A stretch of 19,010 nt of DNA from NCBI GenBank assembly GCA_902796535.1, contig CADBPL010000158.1, positions 1 to 19,010 of the forward strand, written 5' to 3'. The DNA comes from Oscillospiraceae bacterium (GTDB lineage Bacteria; Bacillota; Clostridia; Oscillospirales; Acutalibacteraceae). The position numbers and the translations under genes were made by a program. This document shows positions 1 to 7,482 of the stretch, one piece after another (positions within the stretch are counted from its first letter, which is position 1; the number at the start of each line of letters is the position of its first letter). The notes under the pieces are model-generated. The model was not told the origin of the DNA. It ran no database searches and worked only from the letters and a program-made list of their open reading frames with translations.

Positions 1-1149
1 CGCCCCAACCGCAGCATGGAGCTGTTTTATGTCAACAACCGCATGGTGCGCACCAAAACGGGCTGCGCCGCCGTGGAGGAGGCCTATAAGGGCTCGATCA
101 TGGTCGGCAAATTCCCCAGCTGCGTGCTCAACCTGACCATGCCGTTTTCGTTCGTCGACGTCAACGTGCACCCCGCCAAGACCGAGGTGCGCTTTGCCAG
201 CGAAAAAGAAGTGTTCGGCGCCGTTTACAACGCGGTCAAAACCGCGCTGGGGCAGGCGCAGGCCAATACCGTACCGCTTCGGAACAAACCCGTCGGCAAC
301 GCCGTGATGAAGGACTTTTTCGCCAACATCCCGGCCAGACAGTATCGCATGGAGCAAAGCGAACCGACGCCGGCTTTTTCGGCCGCGCCGCGCGTGCCTT
401 TTTCGCCGCGACCGGCGGCGCCTTCGCTCGATCTGACCGTGGAGGACGATGCGGTCGCGCCCTATCGCACGGGGCGGGAGGAAGAGGAGCCGTCCGTGCT
501 TCCGCCGGTTTTGCCGCAGCCGGAGCCGCAGCCGGAACAGCCGCAGGAGCAGGCTGCCGTGACCGTCACGACCGAGCCTGCCGAAGAAGTATTTTACATA
601 GGAGAAGCGTTCAAAACCTATCTGCTCGCGCAGTGCGGCGACGAATTGCTTTTGATCGATAAGCACGCCGCGCACGAGCGGCTGCTGTATGAACAGCTCA
701 AACAGCAGCACAGCAATCAGCCGTCCCAGCTGCTGATGCTGCCGCTGACGGTGCGGCTGAGCCGCAGCGAGTATGAGGCGGTGCTCGAGCACGCCGAGCT
801 GCTTGCCGACGCCGGCTTCACCGTGGAGGATTTCGGCGACGGCACCGTAACGGTCAGCGAGTATCCCGCGCTGCTGCAGGGCACTGATCTGGCCGGGCAG
901 ATCACGGAGATCGCCGGGTATCTGGCCGACCATTCGCGCGAGGTCGCAACGCAGAAGACGGATTGGATCTATCATTCCGCCGCCTGCCGCGCCGCCGTCA
1001 AGGCGGGGGATTTCACCGACCGGAATGAGGCGGAAGCCTTTGTGAAGCGCGTCTTATCCATGCCTCACATCCGCTATTGCCCGCACGGGCGGCCGGTGAT
1101 CGCCAGACTCACCCGCCGTGAGATCGAAAAACTGTTCGGGCGTGTGTAA
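1..1149 (+). CDS. mutL: DNA mismatch repair protein MutL, C-terminal part (5' end outside window)
   Basis: The frame is open from base 1, so the first in-frame ATG (base 16) is internal and the gene is cut by the window edge; 382 residues remain. MutL links mismatch recognition by MutS to strand processing. The segment begins in the transducer domain of the GHKL ATPase part (ELFYVNNR, then NVHPAKTEVRF from base 163). A proline/glutamate-rich linker follows (about bases 350-580), then the C-terminal dimerisation domain. DKHAAHERLLYE (from base 658) fits the DQHA(X)2E(X)4E endonuclease motif with K in place of Q. SAACRAA and the late CPHGRP (base 1078) are the other metal-site motifs, so this is the latent-endonuclease type of MutL found in bacteria without MutH. 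miaA follows one base after the stop, the common mutL-miaA order. Identification is secure; only the missing N-terminus is unseen. Confidence 0.96.
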   Translation, partial: RPNRSMELFYVNNRMVRTKTGCAAVEEAYKGSIMVGKFPSCVLNLTMPFSFVDVNVHPAKTEVRFASEKEVFGAVYNAVKTALGQAQANTVPLRNKPVGNAVMKDFFANIPARQYRMEQSEPTPAFSAAPRVPFSPRPAAPSLDLTVEDDAVAPYRTGREEEEPSVLPPVLPQPEPQPEQPQEQAAVTVTTEPAEEVFYIGEAFKTYLLAQCGDELLLIDKHAAHERLLYEQLKQQHSNQPSQLLMLPLTVRLSRSEYEAVLEHAELLADAGFTVEDFGDGTVTVSEYPALLQGTDLAGQITEIAGYLADHSREVATQKTDWIYHSAACRAAVKAGDFTDRNEAEAFVKRVLSMPHIRYCPHGRPVIARLTRREIEKLFGRV

Positions 1150-1150
1150 C

Positions 1151-2119
1151 ATGATGACGAAACAGAACGAAACACCGAAGATCCCCGTGGTTGCCGTTGT
1201 CGGCCCGACCGCATCGGGCAAAACGGCGCTGGGCGTCGCCCTTTGCCGCCGGTTCGGCGGCGAGGTGGTGTCGGCGGATTCCATGCAGATCTACCGCGGC
1301 ATGGAGATCGCCGCCGCCGTGCCCACCATGGAGGAACGGCAGGGGATCGCGCATCACCTGATGCAGTTCCTTGACCCGACCGAGCGCTACAGTGTGGCGG
1401 CCTACTGCAAAGACGCCGCCGCGTGTATTGCCGACATTCACACCCGCGGCAGGCTGCCCGTGGTGGTGGGCGGTACGGGGCTTTATATCAACGCGCTGCT
1501 TGACCACGTGACCTTTACCGAAGGCGAGACCGATCTGGGCATTCGGCAAAAACTGATCGAACGGCTGGAGCGGGAGGGTATTTTGCCGCTGCTTGAGGAA
1601 TTGAGGCGGGTGGATCCGGAACGGGCGGCGCAGCTGCATGAAAACGATACTAAGCGCATCCTGCGCGCGCTGGAGTTTTATGAACAGAACGGAATGACGA
1701 TGACCGAGCAGAACCGTCTGTCCCGCGCCGAGCCGTCGCCCTACCGTGTGCTGATGCTCGGGCTGTTCGTGAAAAACCGCGCTTATCTTTATGAGCGCAT
1801 CAACCGCCGTGTGGACCGGATGGTCGAAGACGGTCTGCTCGAAGAAGCGAAGCGGTGCCTGAACGATCCGCGCGCCACGGCGGCGCAGGCCATCGGCCAC
1901 AAGGAGCTCAGGCGGTTCTTCGACAAAGAGGCGACCATGCAGGAGGCGCTCGACCACTTAAAACAGCAAACAAGGCGCTACGCCAAGCGGCAGCTCACCT
2001 GGTTCGGGCGGGATGATCGCATCGTGCGCCTGTATATAGATGAATACGACGATTTTTCTGCACTCGCCGCTCACGCGGGCGATTTGTGCGAACCTTTTTT
2101 GAGAGGGGGAGAGGAATGA
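1151..2119 (+). CDS. miaA: tRNA dimethylallyltransferase MiaA
   Basis: This 322-residue protein matches the usual MiaA length of about 300-320. MiaA transfers a dimethylallyl group to N6 of A37 in tRNAs that read codons starting with U. Visible motifs are the P-loop GPTASGKT (residues 18-25), SADSMQIYRGM, GGTGLYI, a DTKRILRALE segment, IGHKEL (usually IGYKEL) and a C-terminal QTRRYAKRQLTWF. The start is chosen as ATG 1151, directly after the mutL stop, since it puts the P-loop at the usual distance. A GTG at 1118 would extend the protein by 11 residues inside mutL and adds nothing conserved. No strong ribosome binding site precedes 1151, so translation is probably coupled to mutL. The stop overlaps the next start as ATGA. 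No hfq follows, although mutL-miaA-hfq is a common order elsewhere. Confidence 0.96.
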   Translation: MMTKQNETPKIPVVAVVGPTASGKTALGVALCRRFGGEVVSADSMQIYRGMEIAAAVPTMEERQGIAHHLMQFLDPTERYSVAAYCKDAAACIADIHTRGRLPVVVGGTGLYINALLDHVTFTEGETDLGIRQKLIERLEREGILPLLEELRRVDPERAAQLHENDTKRILRALEFYEQNGMTMTEQNRLSRAEPSPYRVLMLGLFVKNRAYLYERINRRVDRMVEDGLLEEAKRCLNDPRATAAQAIGHKELRRFFDKEATMQEALDHLKQQTRRYAKRQLTWFGRDDRIVRLYIDEYDDFSALAAHAGDLCEPFLRGGEE

Positions 2120-3330
2120 ACAGGGAAATGATCCAGACGATCAAGCGCATCGGCATCGTTGCCGTCGGCGTGTTTACGGCGGTGTATATGTGCTACCGCG
2201 TTTATGTTACCTGCGTTGACAAGGTGCAGACTCAGGCGGCGCTTGAAACGCAGCAGAATGACAGCCTGACCGTGGACGGTTTTATTGTGCGGTCGGAGGA
2301 ATACGTGGATATTCCCGGCAAAAACACGGTCGTTTCTCTTTTTGAGGACGGCGGCAAGGTCACGGCCGGCAATCCCATCGCCATGACCTTTTCTTCCGAG
2401 GCGCAGGCGGCCGATTACGAGCTGCTCACCCACGTCCGCAGTGAAATGGAGCGTTATAAAAAGCTGGCGTCCGTTTCACCGATGAGCAACATCGACACCA
2501 AGGGGCTGGACGCTTCCATTGATAAGGCCGTGGCGTCGCTGGTGGACTGCATTGGCAGCGATCAGCTCGACCGGACTGACGACAGCTTTTCCATGCTGCG
2601 CAGCGCCGTGGTCAAAAAACAGCTCATGGTCGGCGAGGCCATCAGCTTTGGCAGCGTCCTCAACGCGCTGAGCGTGCAGGAGGAGACCCTGAGCAAATCC
2701 ATCTCCAGAAGCGGCACCATTATGGCAAAGCACTCCGGCTTTTATGTCGGAAACACCGACGGCTATGAGAGCCAGACGAAGTATGCTGAGGTGGAACAGA
2801 TCACACCCGCCGGCGTGAACAAGCTGTTTGCGCTCAAGCCGAAGCCCGTGAAGGAAACCTGCATCGGCCGCATCGTGACCGAGTTCAACTGGTATATCGT
2901 CGCCAGCGTCGATACCAAAAACATTGAAAAGCTGAAAAAGGATGCGCATGTGCGCATTGCCTTCCGCAGCACGGCAGAGGAGATCGACGGCGTGGTCGCC
3001 GCGATCAATGTGGACGGTTCCGGCAAGGCGGCCGTGGTGCTGCGGTGCAGCCGGGTCGACAATGTTTTTCTCAACATGAGGCGGGAAGAAGTGGAGATCA
3101 TTTTCAACACCGTCAACGGGTTCCTTATCCCGGCGGACGCGGTGCGCGAGGAGAACGGCAAAAAGGGCGTTTTCATTCTGCGCTCCAACACGGTTTCATT
3201 CCGTCAGATCAACGTGCTCTGGGAGTCGGACGATTATATCCTGACCGGCGGTGAGGGGAACAAAGTGAAACGCTACGATCAAATCATTACGAAAGGGAAG
3301 AACCTGTATGACGGAAAAGCAGTTGCTTGA
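2116..3330 (+). CDS. Membrane-anchored HlyD-like periplasmic-adaptor-type protein
   Basis: A 404-residue protein with a single N-terminal membrane segment (about residues 10-29, IGIVAVGVFTAVYMCYRVYV) and the rest probably outside. VDGFIVRSEEYVDIPG and the following VVSLFEDGGKVTAGNPI (residues about 51-90) resemble the biotinyl/lipoyl half-motif of membrane fusion proteins. A helical stretch follows (about 95-205). The C-terminal half has the beta-barrel and closing pattern of HlyD proteins: IVASVDTKNIEKLKKDAHVR, then FLIPADAV, then GVFILRSNTVSFRQINVL, and finally YDQIITKGKNLYDGKAV. The start is ATG 2116, preceded by GGGGGAGAGG and overlapping the miaA stop; a GTG at 2086 in the same frame has no such site. 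No ABC or RND exporter gene lies nearby, so the partner is unknown. Its place beside yggS-sepF-divIVA suggests an envelope or division role. The fold assignment is likely; the function is inference. Confidence 0.72.
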   Translation: MNREMIQTIKRIGIVAVGVFTAVYMCYRVYVTCVDKVQTQAALETQQNDSLTVDGFIVRSEEYVDIPGKNTVVSLFEDGGKVTAGNPIAMTFSSEAQAADYELLTHVRSEMERYKKLASVSPMSNIDTKGLDASIDKAVASLVDCIGSDQLDRTDDSFSMLRSAVVKKQLMVGEAISFGSVLNALSVQEETLSKSISRSGTIMAKHSGFYVGNTDGYESQTKYAEVEQITPAGVNKLFALKPKPVKETCIGRIVTEFNWYIVASVDTKNIEKLKKDAHVRIAFRSTAEEIDGVVAAINVDGSGKAAVVLRCSRVDNVFLNMRREEVEIIFNTVNGFLIPADAVREENGKKGVFILRSNTVSFRQINVLWESDDYILTGGEGNKVKRYDQIITKGKNLYDGKAVA

Positions 3331-4033
3331 TGAAAAACGGTTTGCCGACATTGATTATAACCTCTCTGTTGTGCGCGAACGGGTGGCTCAGGCGGCGCGG
3401 CTGAGCGGCCGGAGCCCCGAAGATATTCAGATCATGGCGGTCACCAAGACCGTTGCGCCGGAATACATCAACCATGCCATCGCCGGCGGCATGACGCTGA
3501 TCGGCGAAAACAAGGTGCAGGAATACCTGAGCAAAAAGCCCGACTTGCTGCCGCACACGGCTCACCTGATCGGTCACCTGCAAACCAACAAGGTCAGACA
3601 GATCGTCGGCGAGGTTGAAATGATCGAGTCGGTGGACAGCGTTCATCTGGCGCGGGAGATCGGCAAACGCGCCGAAGCGATCGGCAAAAAAATGAAGATC
3701 CTTGCCGAAATCAACGTTGGCGGTGAAGAATCCAAGACCGGCATTCCGTGGGAGGCGGCGGAAGAAACGGTTGCCGAAATTGCCTCGATCGGGTCAATTG
3801 AGGTGTGCGGATTGATGGCGATCCCGCCGTTTTGTGAAAAAAGCGACGATTCCAGAGCTTTTTTTTCAAAAATGATGCAAATGTTTGTTGACATTCGCTC
3901 TAAAAACATAGATAATACTAATATTAAGGTTTTGTCGATGGGAATGTCCTCCGATTACTATGAGGCGGTGCTGGAAGGGTCCAACCTTGTGCGCGTCGGT
4001 ACCTCGATCTTCGGCGGACGGAACTATCGTTGA
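3308..4033 (+). CDS. yggS: YggS-family pyridoxal 5'-phosphate homeostasis protein
   Basis: This 241-residue protein has the normal length for the single-domain alanine-racemase-like PLP-binding family (YggS/YlmE/PLPBP). These proteins bind PLP and help balance B6 vitamers and amino acid pools; no catalytic reaction is established. Seen motifs are MAVTKTV with the PLP lysine K47, GENKVQE, HLIGHLQTNK, LMAIPPF, and the C-terminal LSMGMSSDYYEAVLEGSNLV plus VRVGTSIFG that holds the phosphate. The start ATG 3308 follows AAAGGGAAG and lies 23 bp inside the HlyD-like gene. In Firmicutes this gene is typically directly upstream of sepF, as here (39 bp gap). An AT-rich patch at about 3857-3935 encodes FFSKMMQMFVDI and following residues, differs sharply from the flanking GC-rich codons, and contains a promoter-like sequence. 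Confidence 0.95.
   Translation: MTEKQLLDEKRFADIDYNLSVVRERVAQAARLSGRSPEDIQIMAVTKTVAPEYINHAIAGGMTLIGENKVQEYLSKKPDLLPHTAHLIGHLQTNKVRQIVGEVEMIESVDSVHLAREIGKRAEAIGKKMKILAEINVGGEESKTGIPWEAAEETVAEIASIGSIEVCGLMAIPPFCEKSDDSRAFFSKMMQMFVDIRSKNIDNTNIKVLSMGMSSDYYEAVLEGSNLVRVGTSIFGGRNYR
3888..3916 (+). promoter_or_regulatory. Candidate internal sigma-70 promoter for sepF-divIVA
   Basis: Within the yggS coding sequence lies a perfect -35 TTGACA (3888-3893), a 17-nt spacer, and GATAAT (3911-3916, five of six to TATAAT). It sits in an AT-rich patch with a T-run and A-run just upstream (about 3857-3875) that could act as an UP-like element. The predicted start near 3923 is about 150 nt upstream of sepF. The match is seen directly; promoter activity is inferred. 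Confidence 0.6.
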
Positions 4034-4072
4034 ATAACGAAAGTAATAATCAAAGTTCAGGAGGAATAAACC

Positions 4073-4567
4073 ATGGGATTTATGGACAAAATCAGCAAGC
4101 TCGTCAGTCAGAACGATTCTGAGTATTACGATGATGTAGAGGAAGAATACGAAGACGAGTACTATGACGAACCGGAAGAAGAGGATGTTCCCGCCGCGCC
4201 GAAAAAATCTGCCTTCGGCGTTTTCCGTTCTGCCGGTTCCGGCCGTTCCGATAACGTTGTTGACATCAGCAACGCGTCCGCTGCCGGCCGCAAGAACAAG
4301 GTCGTGCTCGCGCAGCCTGCCGTGTTCAGCGACGCGAAGGGCATTGCGGATCAGGTCAATCAAAGATGCCTCGTCATCCTCAACCTGAAAGAAGCGGGCA
4401 GCGAGACCACGCGCCGTTTTGTCGATTTCCTTTCCGGCGTTGCCTACGCCAACAACGGCAAGATCACCAAGATCGATACCGCTGTTTTTATCATCACGCC
4501 GAGCGGATATGATCTGACGGGCGATATGGTCGAAAGCATCCAGAATGGCGAGATCTATTTCGGTTAA
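4073..4567 (+). CDS. sepF: Cell division protein SepF
   Basis: A 164-residue SepF, a cytoplasmic protein that tethers FtsZ polymers to the membrane and shapes the septum in Gram-positive bacteria. The N-terminus MGFMDKISKLV looks like the amphipathic membrane-binding helix. A very acidic Tyr/Glu/Asp linker follows (residues about 15-40), then the conserved core from KVVLAQPAVFSDAK (about residue 76) through VNQRCLVILNLKE, RRFVDFLSGVAYA and ITKIDTAVFIITP (to about 158). The start ATG 4073 has an AGGAGG site seven bases upstream. It sits between yggS and divIVA, the usual Firmicutes dcw-linked order without the intervening YggT/YlmH genes. The internal yggS promoter may supply extra transcripts. 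Confidence 0.96.
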   Translation: MGFMDKISKLVSQNDSEYYDDVEEEYEDEYYDEPEEEDVPAAPKKSAFGVFRSAGSGRSDNVVDISNASAAGRKNKVVLAQPAVFSDAKGIADQVNQRCLVILNLKEAGSETTRRFVDFLSGVAYANNGKITKIDTAVFIITPSGYDLTGDMVESIQNGEIYFG

Positions 4568-4585
4568 CAGTAGGGGGAATGAAGA

Positions 4586-5971
4586 ATGCTCACACCGGCA
4601 CAAATTCGTGCGCATGAATTCACCTCTGCCGGCCGCGGCGCTTATCGTTCCATTGACGTGGACGAATTCCTCGGCGAGGTGGCGGAAGAGTTTGAGTTCC
4701 TGAGTCAGGAAAAGAACGAATATATTCGCCGCGTCAACATGTTGACGGAGCAATTGGAATCATACAAAAAAGAAGAAAACAACATCAGCGCCGCTTTGCT
4801 TATGGCGCAGAAAATGGCTGCCACCATGAAGGAAGAGGCGCGGATCAAGGCAGAGGAAACCGTCTCAGGCGCCGAGTCCTCCGCCAAGGCAACGCTTGAA
4901 AGCGCCGAAGCCGAAGCGCAGCAGACGCTCGCCGCCGCCCAAAGCGAGAGCGAAGCGCGCCTGACGGAATCCGCCGCCAAGGCGCAGAGCACGCTTGCCG
5001 CCGCCAAGGCGCAGGTCGAGGAAATGCTGCGCACAGCCAAGACCGCGGCAGAAGAGCTTCGCGTCAATTCCGAGGCCTCCGCCCGCGACCGTATGCGCAA
5101 GGCTGACAGCTATTACAACGAAAAGCTGGCCGCAGCCGACAACCGGGCGCAAAGCATGCTGCATGAGGCGGAAGAAAACGCCGCGCGGATCAAGGCGCAG
5201 TCCGACCACGACCACGCCGAAAACGAACGCACGCTTGACCTGCTCAAGCTTGAAACCAATAATTTCCGCAACGAAATTCTGTCGGCTTATTCCAAACACG
5301 TGGAGCTGATCCGCAACATTCCGTCTCTGGCGGCCGCTCAGATCAAAGAGCTGGAAGAAAAGGTTTATGTCACGCCCGCCGCTCCGGCGCAGCCGGAAGA
5401 AGCGGCAGAAGAGATCGCGGAGGAAGCAGTCGCGCAACCCGCCGGGGAGCCTGCCGCCGAAGCCGGGGAGCCTGCCGCCGAAGCCGGGGAGCCTGCCGCC
5501 GAAGCCGGAGAGCCTGCCGCCGAAGCGGAAGAACCCGAAGCGGACGAAGCAGCTCAGGCGCAGCAGAACGCAGAAGAGCCGGCTGATTCCGACACAGAAC
5601 CCGAAAAAGAATCGAGCAAAGAAGAATATGAAGAAGCCGGGGAAGAGGAGCTGACGCCGATCGATCCCGACAAAGCCGGGGATGAAACGGCTGACGATTA
5701 CACCGAGGAGGACGACGCCCCCGAAACGGATGAAGAGGATGAAGAAATCCATCAGGGCTTCCATATTTCCGAAGACGCTGACACGGACGATTCAGAAGAG
5801 AATTATGCTTCCTACGAGACTGAAGCGGCGGAGGATCTGAATCGCAGCGACGGCGGCAAGAACATTTCCCACGGCGGCACCGTTTACGAAGTGGTAGACG
5901 ATATCGAAGAGGATGACGATGAAGACGAAGATCAGGAATCCTTCTTCCGCAGCTTTTTCAAGAAAAAATAA
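4586..5971 (+). CDS. divIVA: DivIVA-family cell division/polarity protein with long acidic tail
   Basis: The 461-residue protein starts with a DivIVA domain: LTPAQIRAHEFTSAGRGAYR and SIDVDEFLGEVAEEFE (residues 2-38), which match the curved-membrane-binding N-terminal region of the family (R17 in the expected loop). A long alanine/glutamate-rich coiled coil follows (about 45-255). After EKVYVTPAAPAQPEE comes a disordered, highly acidic Pro/Ala/Glu region (about 262-445) with four tandem copies of a 7-residue unit. The end, SFFRSFFKKK, is a short aromatic/basic tip. DivIVA usually has 160-250 residues, so the tail roughly doubles the length. Clostridial DivIVA proteins often carry such extensions. 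ATG 4586 follows GTAGGGGGAATG, 18 bp after sepF. It probably recruits partners to septa or poles. Confidence 0.92.
   Translation: MLTPAQIRAHEFTSAGRGAYRSIDVDEFLGEVAEEFEFLSQEKNEYIRRVNMLTEQLESYKKEENNISAALLMAQKMAATMKEEARIKAEETVSGAESSAKATLESAEAEAQQTLAAAQSESEARLTESAAKAQSTLAAAKAQVEEMLRTAKTAAEELRVNSEASARDRMRKADSYYNEKLAAADNRAQSMLHEAEENAARIKAQSDHDHAENERTLDLLKLETNNFRNEILSAYSKHVELIRNIPSLAAAQIKELEEKVYVTPAAPAQPEEAAEEIAEEAVAQPAGEPAAEAGEPAAEAGEPAAEAGEPAAEAEEPEADEAAQAQQNAEEPADSDTEPEKESSKEEYEEAGEEELTPIDPDKAGDETADDYTEEDDAPETDEEDEEIHQGFHISEDADTDDSEENYASYETEAAEDLNRSDGGKNISHGGTVYEVVDDIEEDDDEDEDQESFFRSFFKKK
5441..5524 (+). repeat. 21-bp tandem repeat, four copies, inside divIVA
   Basis: Four head-to-tail 21-bp units (starts 5441, 5462, 5483, 5504) encode AGEPAAE four times. 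The first three are identical; the fourth has one change (GGGG to GGAG). The near-identity at DNA level suggests recent slippage expansion, and the length may vary between strains without a frameshift. It is an in-frame coding repeat, not a CRISPR array, since there are no spacers. Confidence 0.95.
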
Positions 5972-6037
5972 TTGGGTACCGCATTTTCCGACGTGCGGCA
6001 TTGCCCGAAAACCGATCATACTAACGGAGGGCGACGA

Positions 6038-6526
6038 ATGATTCAGGCACTCTGCTGCGGCATCCTTGTTTTGGTGGCGGCGGCTGACCAGCTCATCAAA
6101 TACGCTGTGCTGCATTCGACCCTCGCGGCCGGAGAGAGCGTAACGCTCATTCCCCGCGTGCTGCAGCTGCGCTACGTTGAAAACACCGGCGCGGCGTTCA
6201 GCATCCTGTCCGACCACACGGTTCTGCTCTCGGTCGTCACCGCGGCGGTGATTCTCGTTGGCGTCGTGCTGATTTTGACCGGACGCATCCGTTCCCGTTT
6301 TTTGAATGTTGTTGTCGCCTGCGTGCTCGCGGGCGGGCTGGGCAACCTGATCGACCGCGTCCTGCGCGGGTTCGTGGTGGATTACATCGAAGTGCTTTTC
6401 GTTGATTTCGCCGTGTTCAATTTTGCCGATTGCTTTGTCACGGTCGGCGAATTCCTGCTGGTTGCCTATCTTCTTTACGATATTGTCAGGAGCCCGAAAA
6501 AAGGGAACCGAAAAACAGATGAATAA
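6038..6526 (+). CDS. lspA: Lipoprotein signal peptidase (signal peptidase II)
   Basis: A 162-residue, four-helix membrane aspartyl protease that cleaves the signal peptide of prolipoproteins after lipidation. Motifs seen are ADQLIKYAV (residues 16-24), ENTGAAFSIL, GNLIDRVLRG with catalytic D106, and FNFADCFVTVG with catalytic D131. Hydrophobic segments lie around residues 3-16, 65-82, 88-102 and 136-152. The start is ATG 6038, which has GGAGGG upstream (about 6027-6032). A TTG at 5972 would add 22 residues with no membrane or family character. It overlaps rluD by 8 bp; lspA followed by rluD is a very common pair in bacteria. Length and motifs are typical, with no defect seen. Confidence 0.96.
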   Translation: MIQALCCGILVLVAAADQLIKYAVLHSTLAAGESVTLIPRVLQLRYVENTGAAFSILSDHTVLLSVVTAAVILVGVVLILTGRIRSRFLNVVVACVLAGGLGNLIDRVLRGFVVDYIEVLFVDFAVFNFADCFVTVGEFLLVAYLLYDIVRSPKKGNRKTDE

Positions 6527-7439
6527 AAAAGTATTGTCCTTCACCGTGGAAAACGGCGACGAGGGCGAGCGCCTCGATAAAGCGATCTGCGCTTTCGCGC
6601 CGGAGCTGAGCCGCAGCTTTGTGCAAAACGTGCTGGCTGCCGGCGGCGTTACGGTGAACGGCGCGGCCAGAAAAAAGAGCTATCTGACCGAGGTCAACGA
6701 CGAAATCACGATCGTAACGCCCGAACTGCGTGAGCTGGAAGCGCAGCCGCAGAACATCCCGCTGGACATCCGCTATGAAGATGAAATGCTGCTTGTGGTG
6801 AACAAGCCGCGCGGCATGGTGGTGCACCCGGCGCCCGGCAATCCCGACGGCACGCTGGTGAACGCGCTGCTCTATCATTGCCGCGGCAGCCTGTCCGGCA
6901 TCAACGGCGTGATCCGACCCGGCATCGTCCACCGCATTGACAAAAACACGAGCGGCCTGCTCATTGTGGCCAAGACCGACGAGGCTCACCTTTGCCTGGC
7001 GGAGCAGATTCGCGCACACAGCTTCACGCGCGAATACCGCGCGGTGGTGCACGGGCGTTTCAAAGAGCCGGCCGGCACGGTGGATGCGCCCATTGGGCGC
7101 AGCAGCGCCGACCGCAAAAAAATGTGCGTGACCGAGCAGCATTCCCGCCGTGCCGTGACCCACTATGAGGTGCTGGAGGAATACCCCGGTTTTTCGTTTG
7201 TGAAGCTGCGGCTGGAAACGGGGCGCACGCATCAGATCCGCGTTCACATGGCCTGGCTCGGCCACCCGGTGGCGGGCGACGAGGTCTACGGCCCCAAAAA
7301 CGGCGTTGCTCTGGGCGGGCAATGCCTGCACGCCGGTCTGATCGGGTTCAACCACCCGGCCGACGGGCGCTACCTTGAAATTCAGGCGGAATTGCCGGAA
7401 TACTTCACGGCATTCTTAACCAAACTGAAAAAGCAGTAA
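6519..7439 (+). CDS. RluA/RluD-family 23S rRNA pseudouridine synthase
   Basis: This 306-residue protein has an N-terminal S4 RNA-binding domain (about residues 14-75: ERLDKAICAFAPELSRSFVQ, then GGVTVNG) and a pseudouridine synthase domain. The catalytic motif is HRIDKNTSGLL with nucleophile D141. Also seen are EYRAVVHG, RRAVTHYEVLE, LETGRTHQIRVHMAWLGHP and VAGDEVYG, all characteristic of the RluA/RluD branch. The S4 domain fits RluD-type enzymes, which modify helix 69 of 23S rRNA, but family members with other targets look alike, so no symbol is given. ATG 6519 lies within the last codons of lspA, with AAGGGA about 12 bases upstream. A longer frame from 6402 lies entirely inside lspA and is not supported. 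Confidence 0.94.
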   Translation: MNKKVLSFTVENGDEGERLDKAICAFAPELSRSFVQNVLAAGGVTVNGAARKKSYLTEVNDEITIVTPELRELEAQPQNIPLDIRYEDEMLLVVNKPRGMVVHPAPGNPDGTLVNALLYHCRGSLSGINGVIRPGIVHRIDKNTSGLLIVAKTDEAHLCLAEQIRAHSFTREYRAVVHGRFKEPAGTVDAPIGRSSADRKKMCVTEQHSRRAVTHYEVLEEYPGFSFVKLRLETGRTHQIRVHMAWLGHPVAGDEVYGPKNGVALGGQCLHAGLIGFNHPADGRYLEIQAELPEYFTAFLTKLKKQ

Positions 7440-7466
7440 ATTTTTCTGACAGAATTTTTAGAATAC

Positions 7467-7482
7467 GGAGGTGACTGTTTTG
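7467..7482 (+). promoter_or_regulatory. Ribosome binding site fixing a TTG start for transketolase N
   Basis: GGAGGTG (7467-7473) is followed after six bases by an in-frame TTG (7480-7482). The GTG at 7471 is inside the binding site and so cannot be the start, and the nearby ATG (7484) is out of frame. A TTG start is therefore the best reading and may modestly limit translation. Confidence 0.75.

Noticed and set aside
1118..1150. GTG 1118 as miaA start
   Set aside because: It adds 11 residues inside mutL with no family match, and ATG 1151 fits the P-loop spacing.
2216..2250. TTGACA in the HlyD-like gene as a promoter
   Set aside because: No acceptable -10 element at a 15-19-nt spacing; the surroundings are GC-rich.
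5441..5524. Possible CRISPR array
   Set aside because: Units are adjacent 21-bp copies with no spacers and encode an in-frame peptide repeat.
5972..6037. TTG 5972 as lspA start
   Set aside because: The 22 extra residues are not family-like, whereas ATG 6038 has a GGAGGG site at the right distance.
7440..7479. Short dyad TTCTGACAGAA and T-runs between rluD and transketolase as a terminator
   Set aside because: Only five pairs with a one-base centre, and no stable stem before the T-run.
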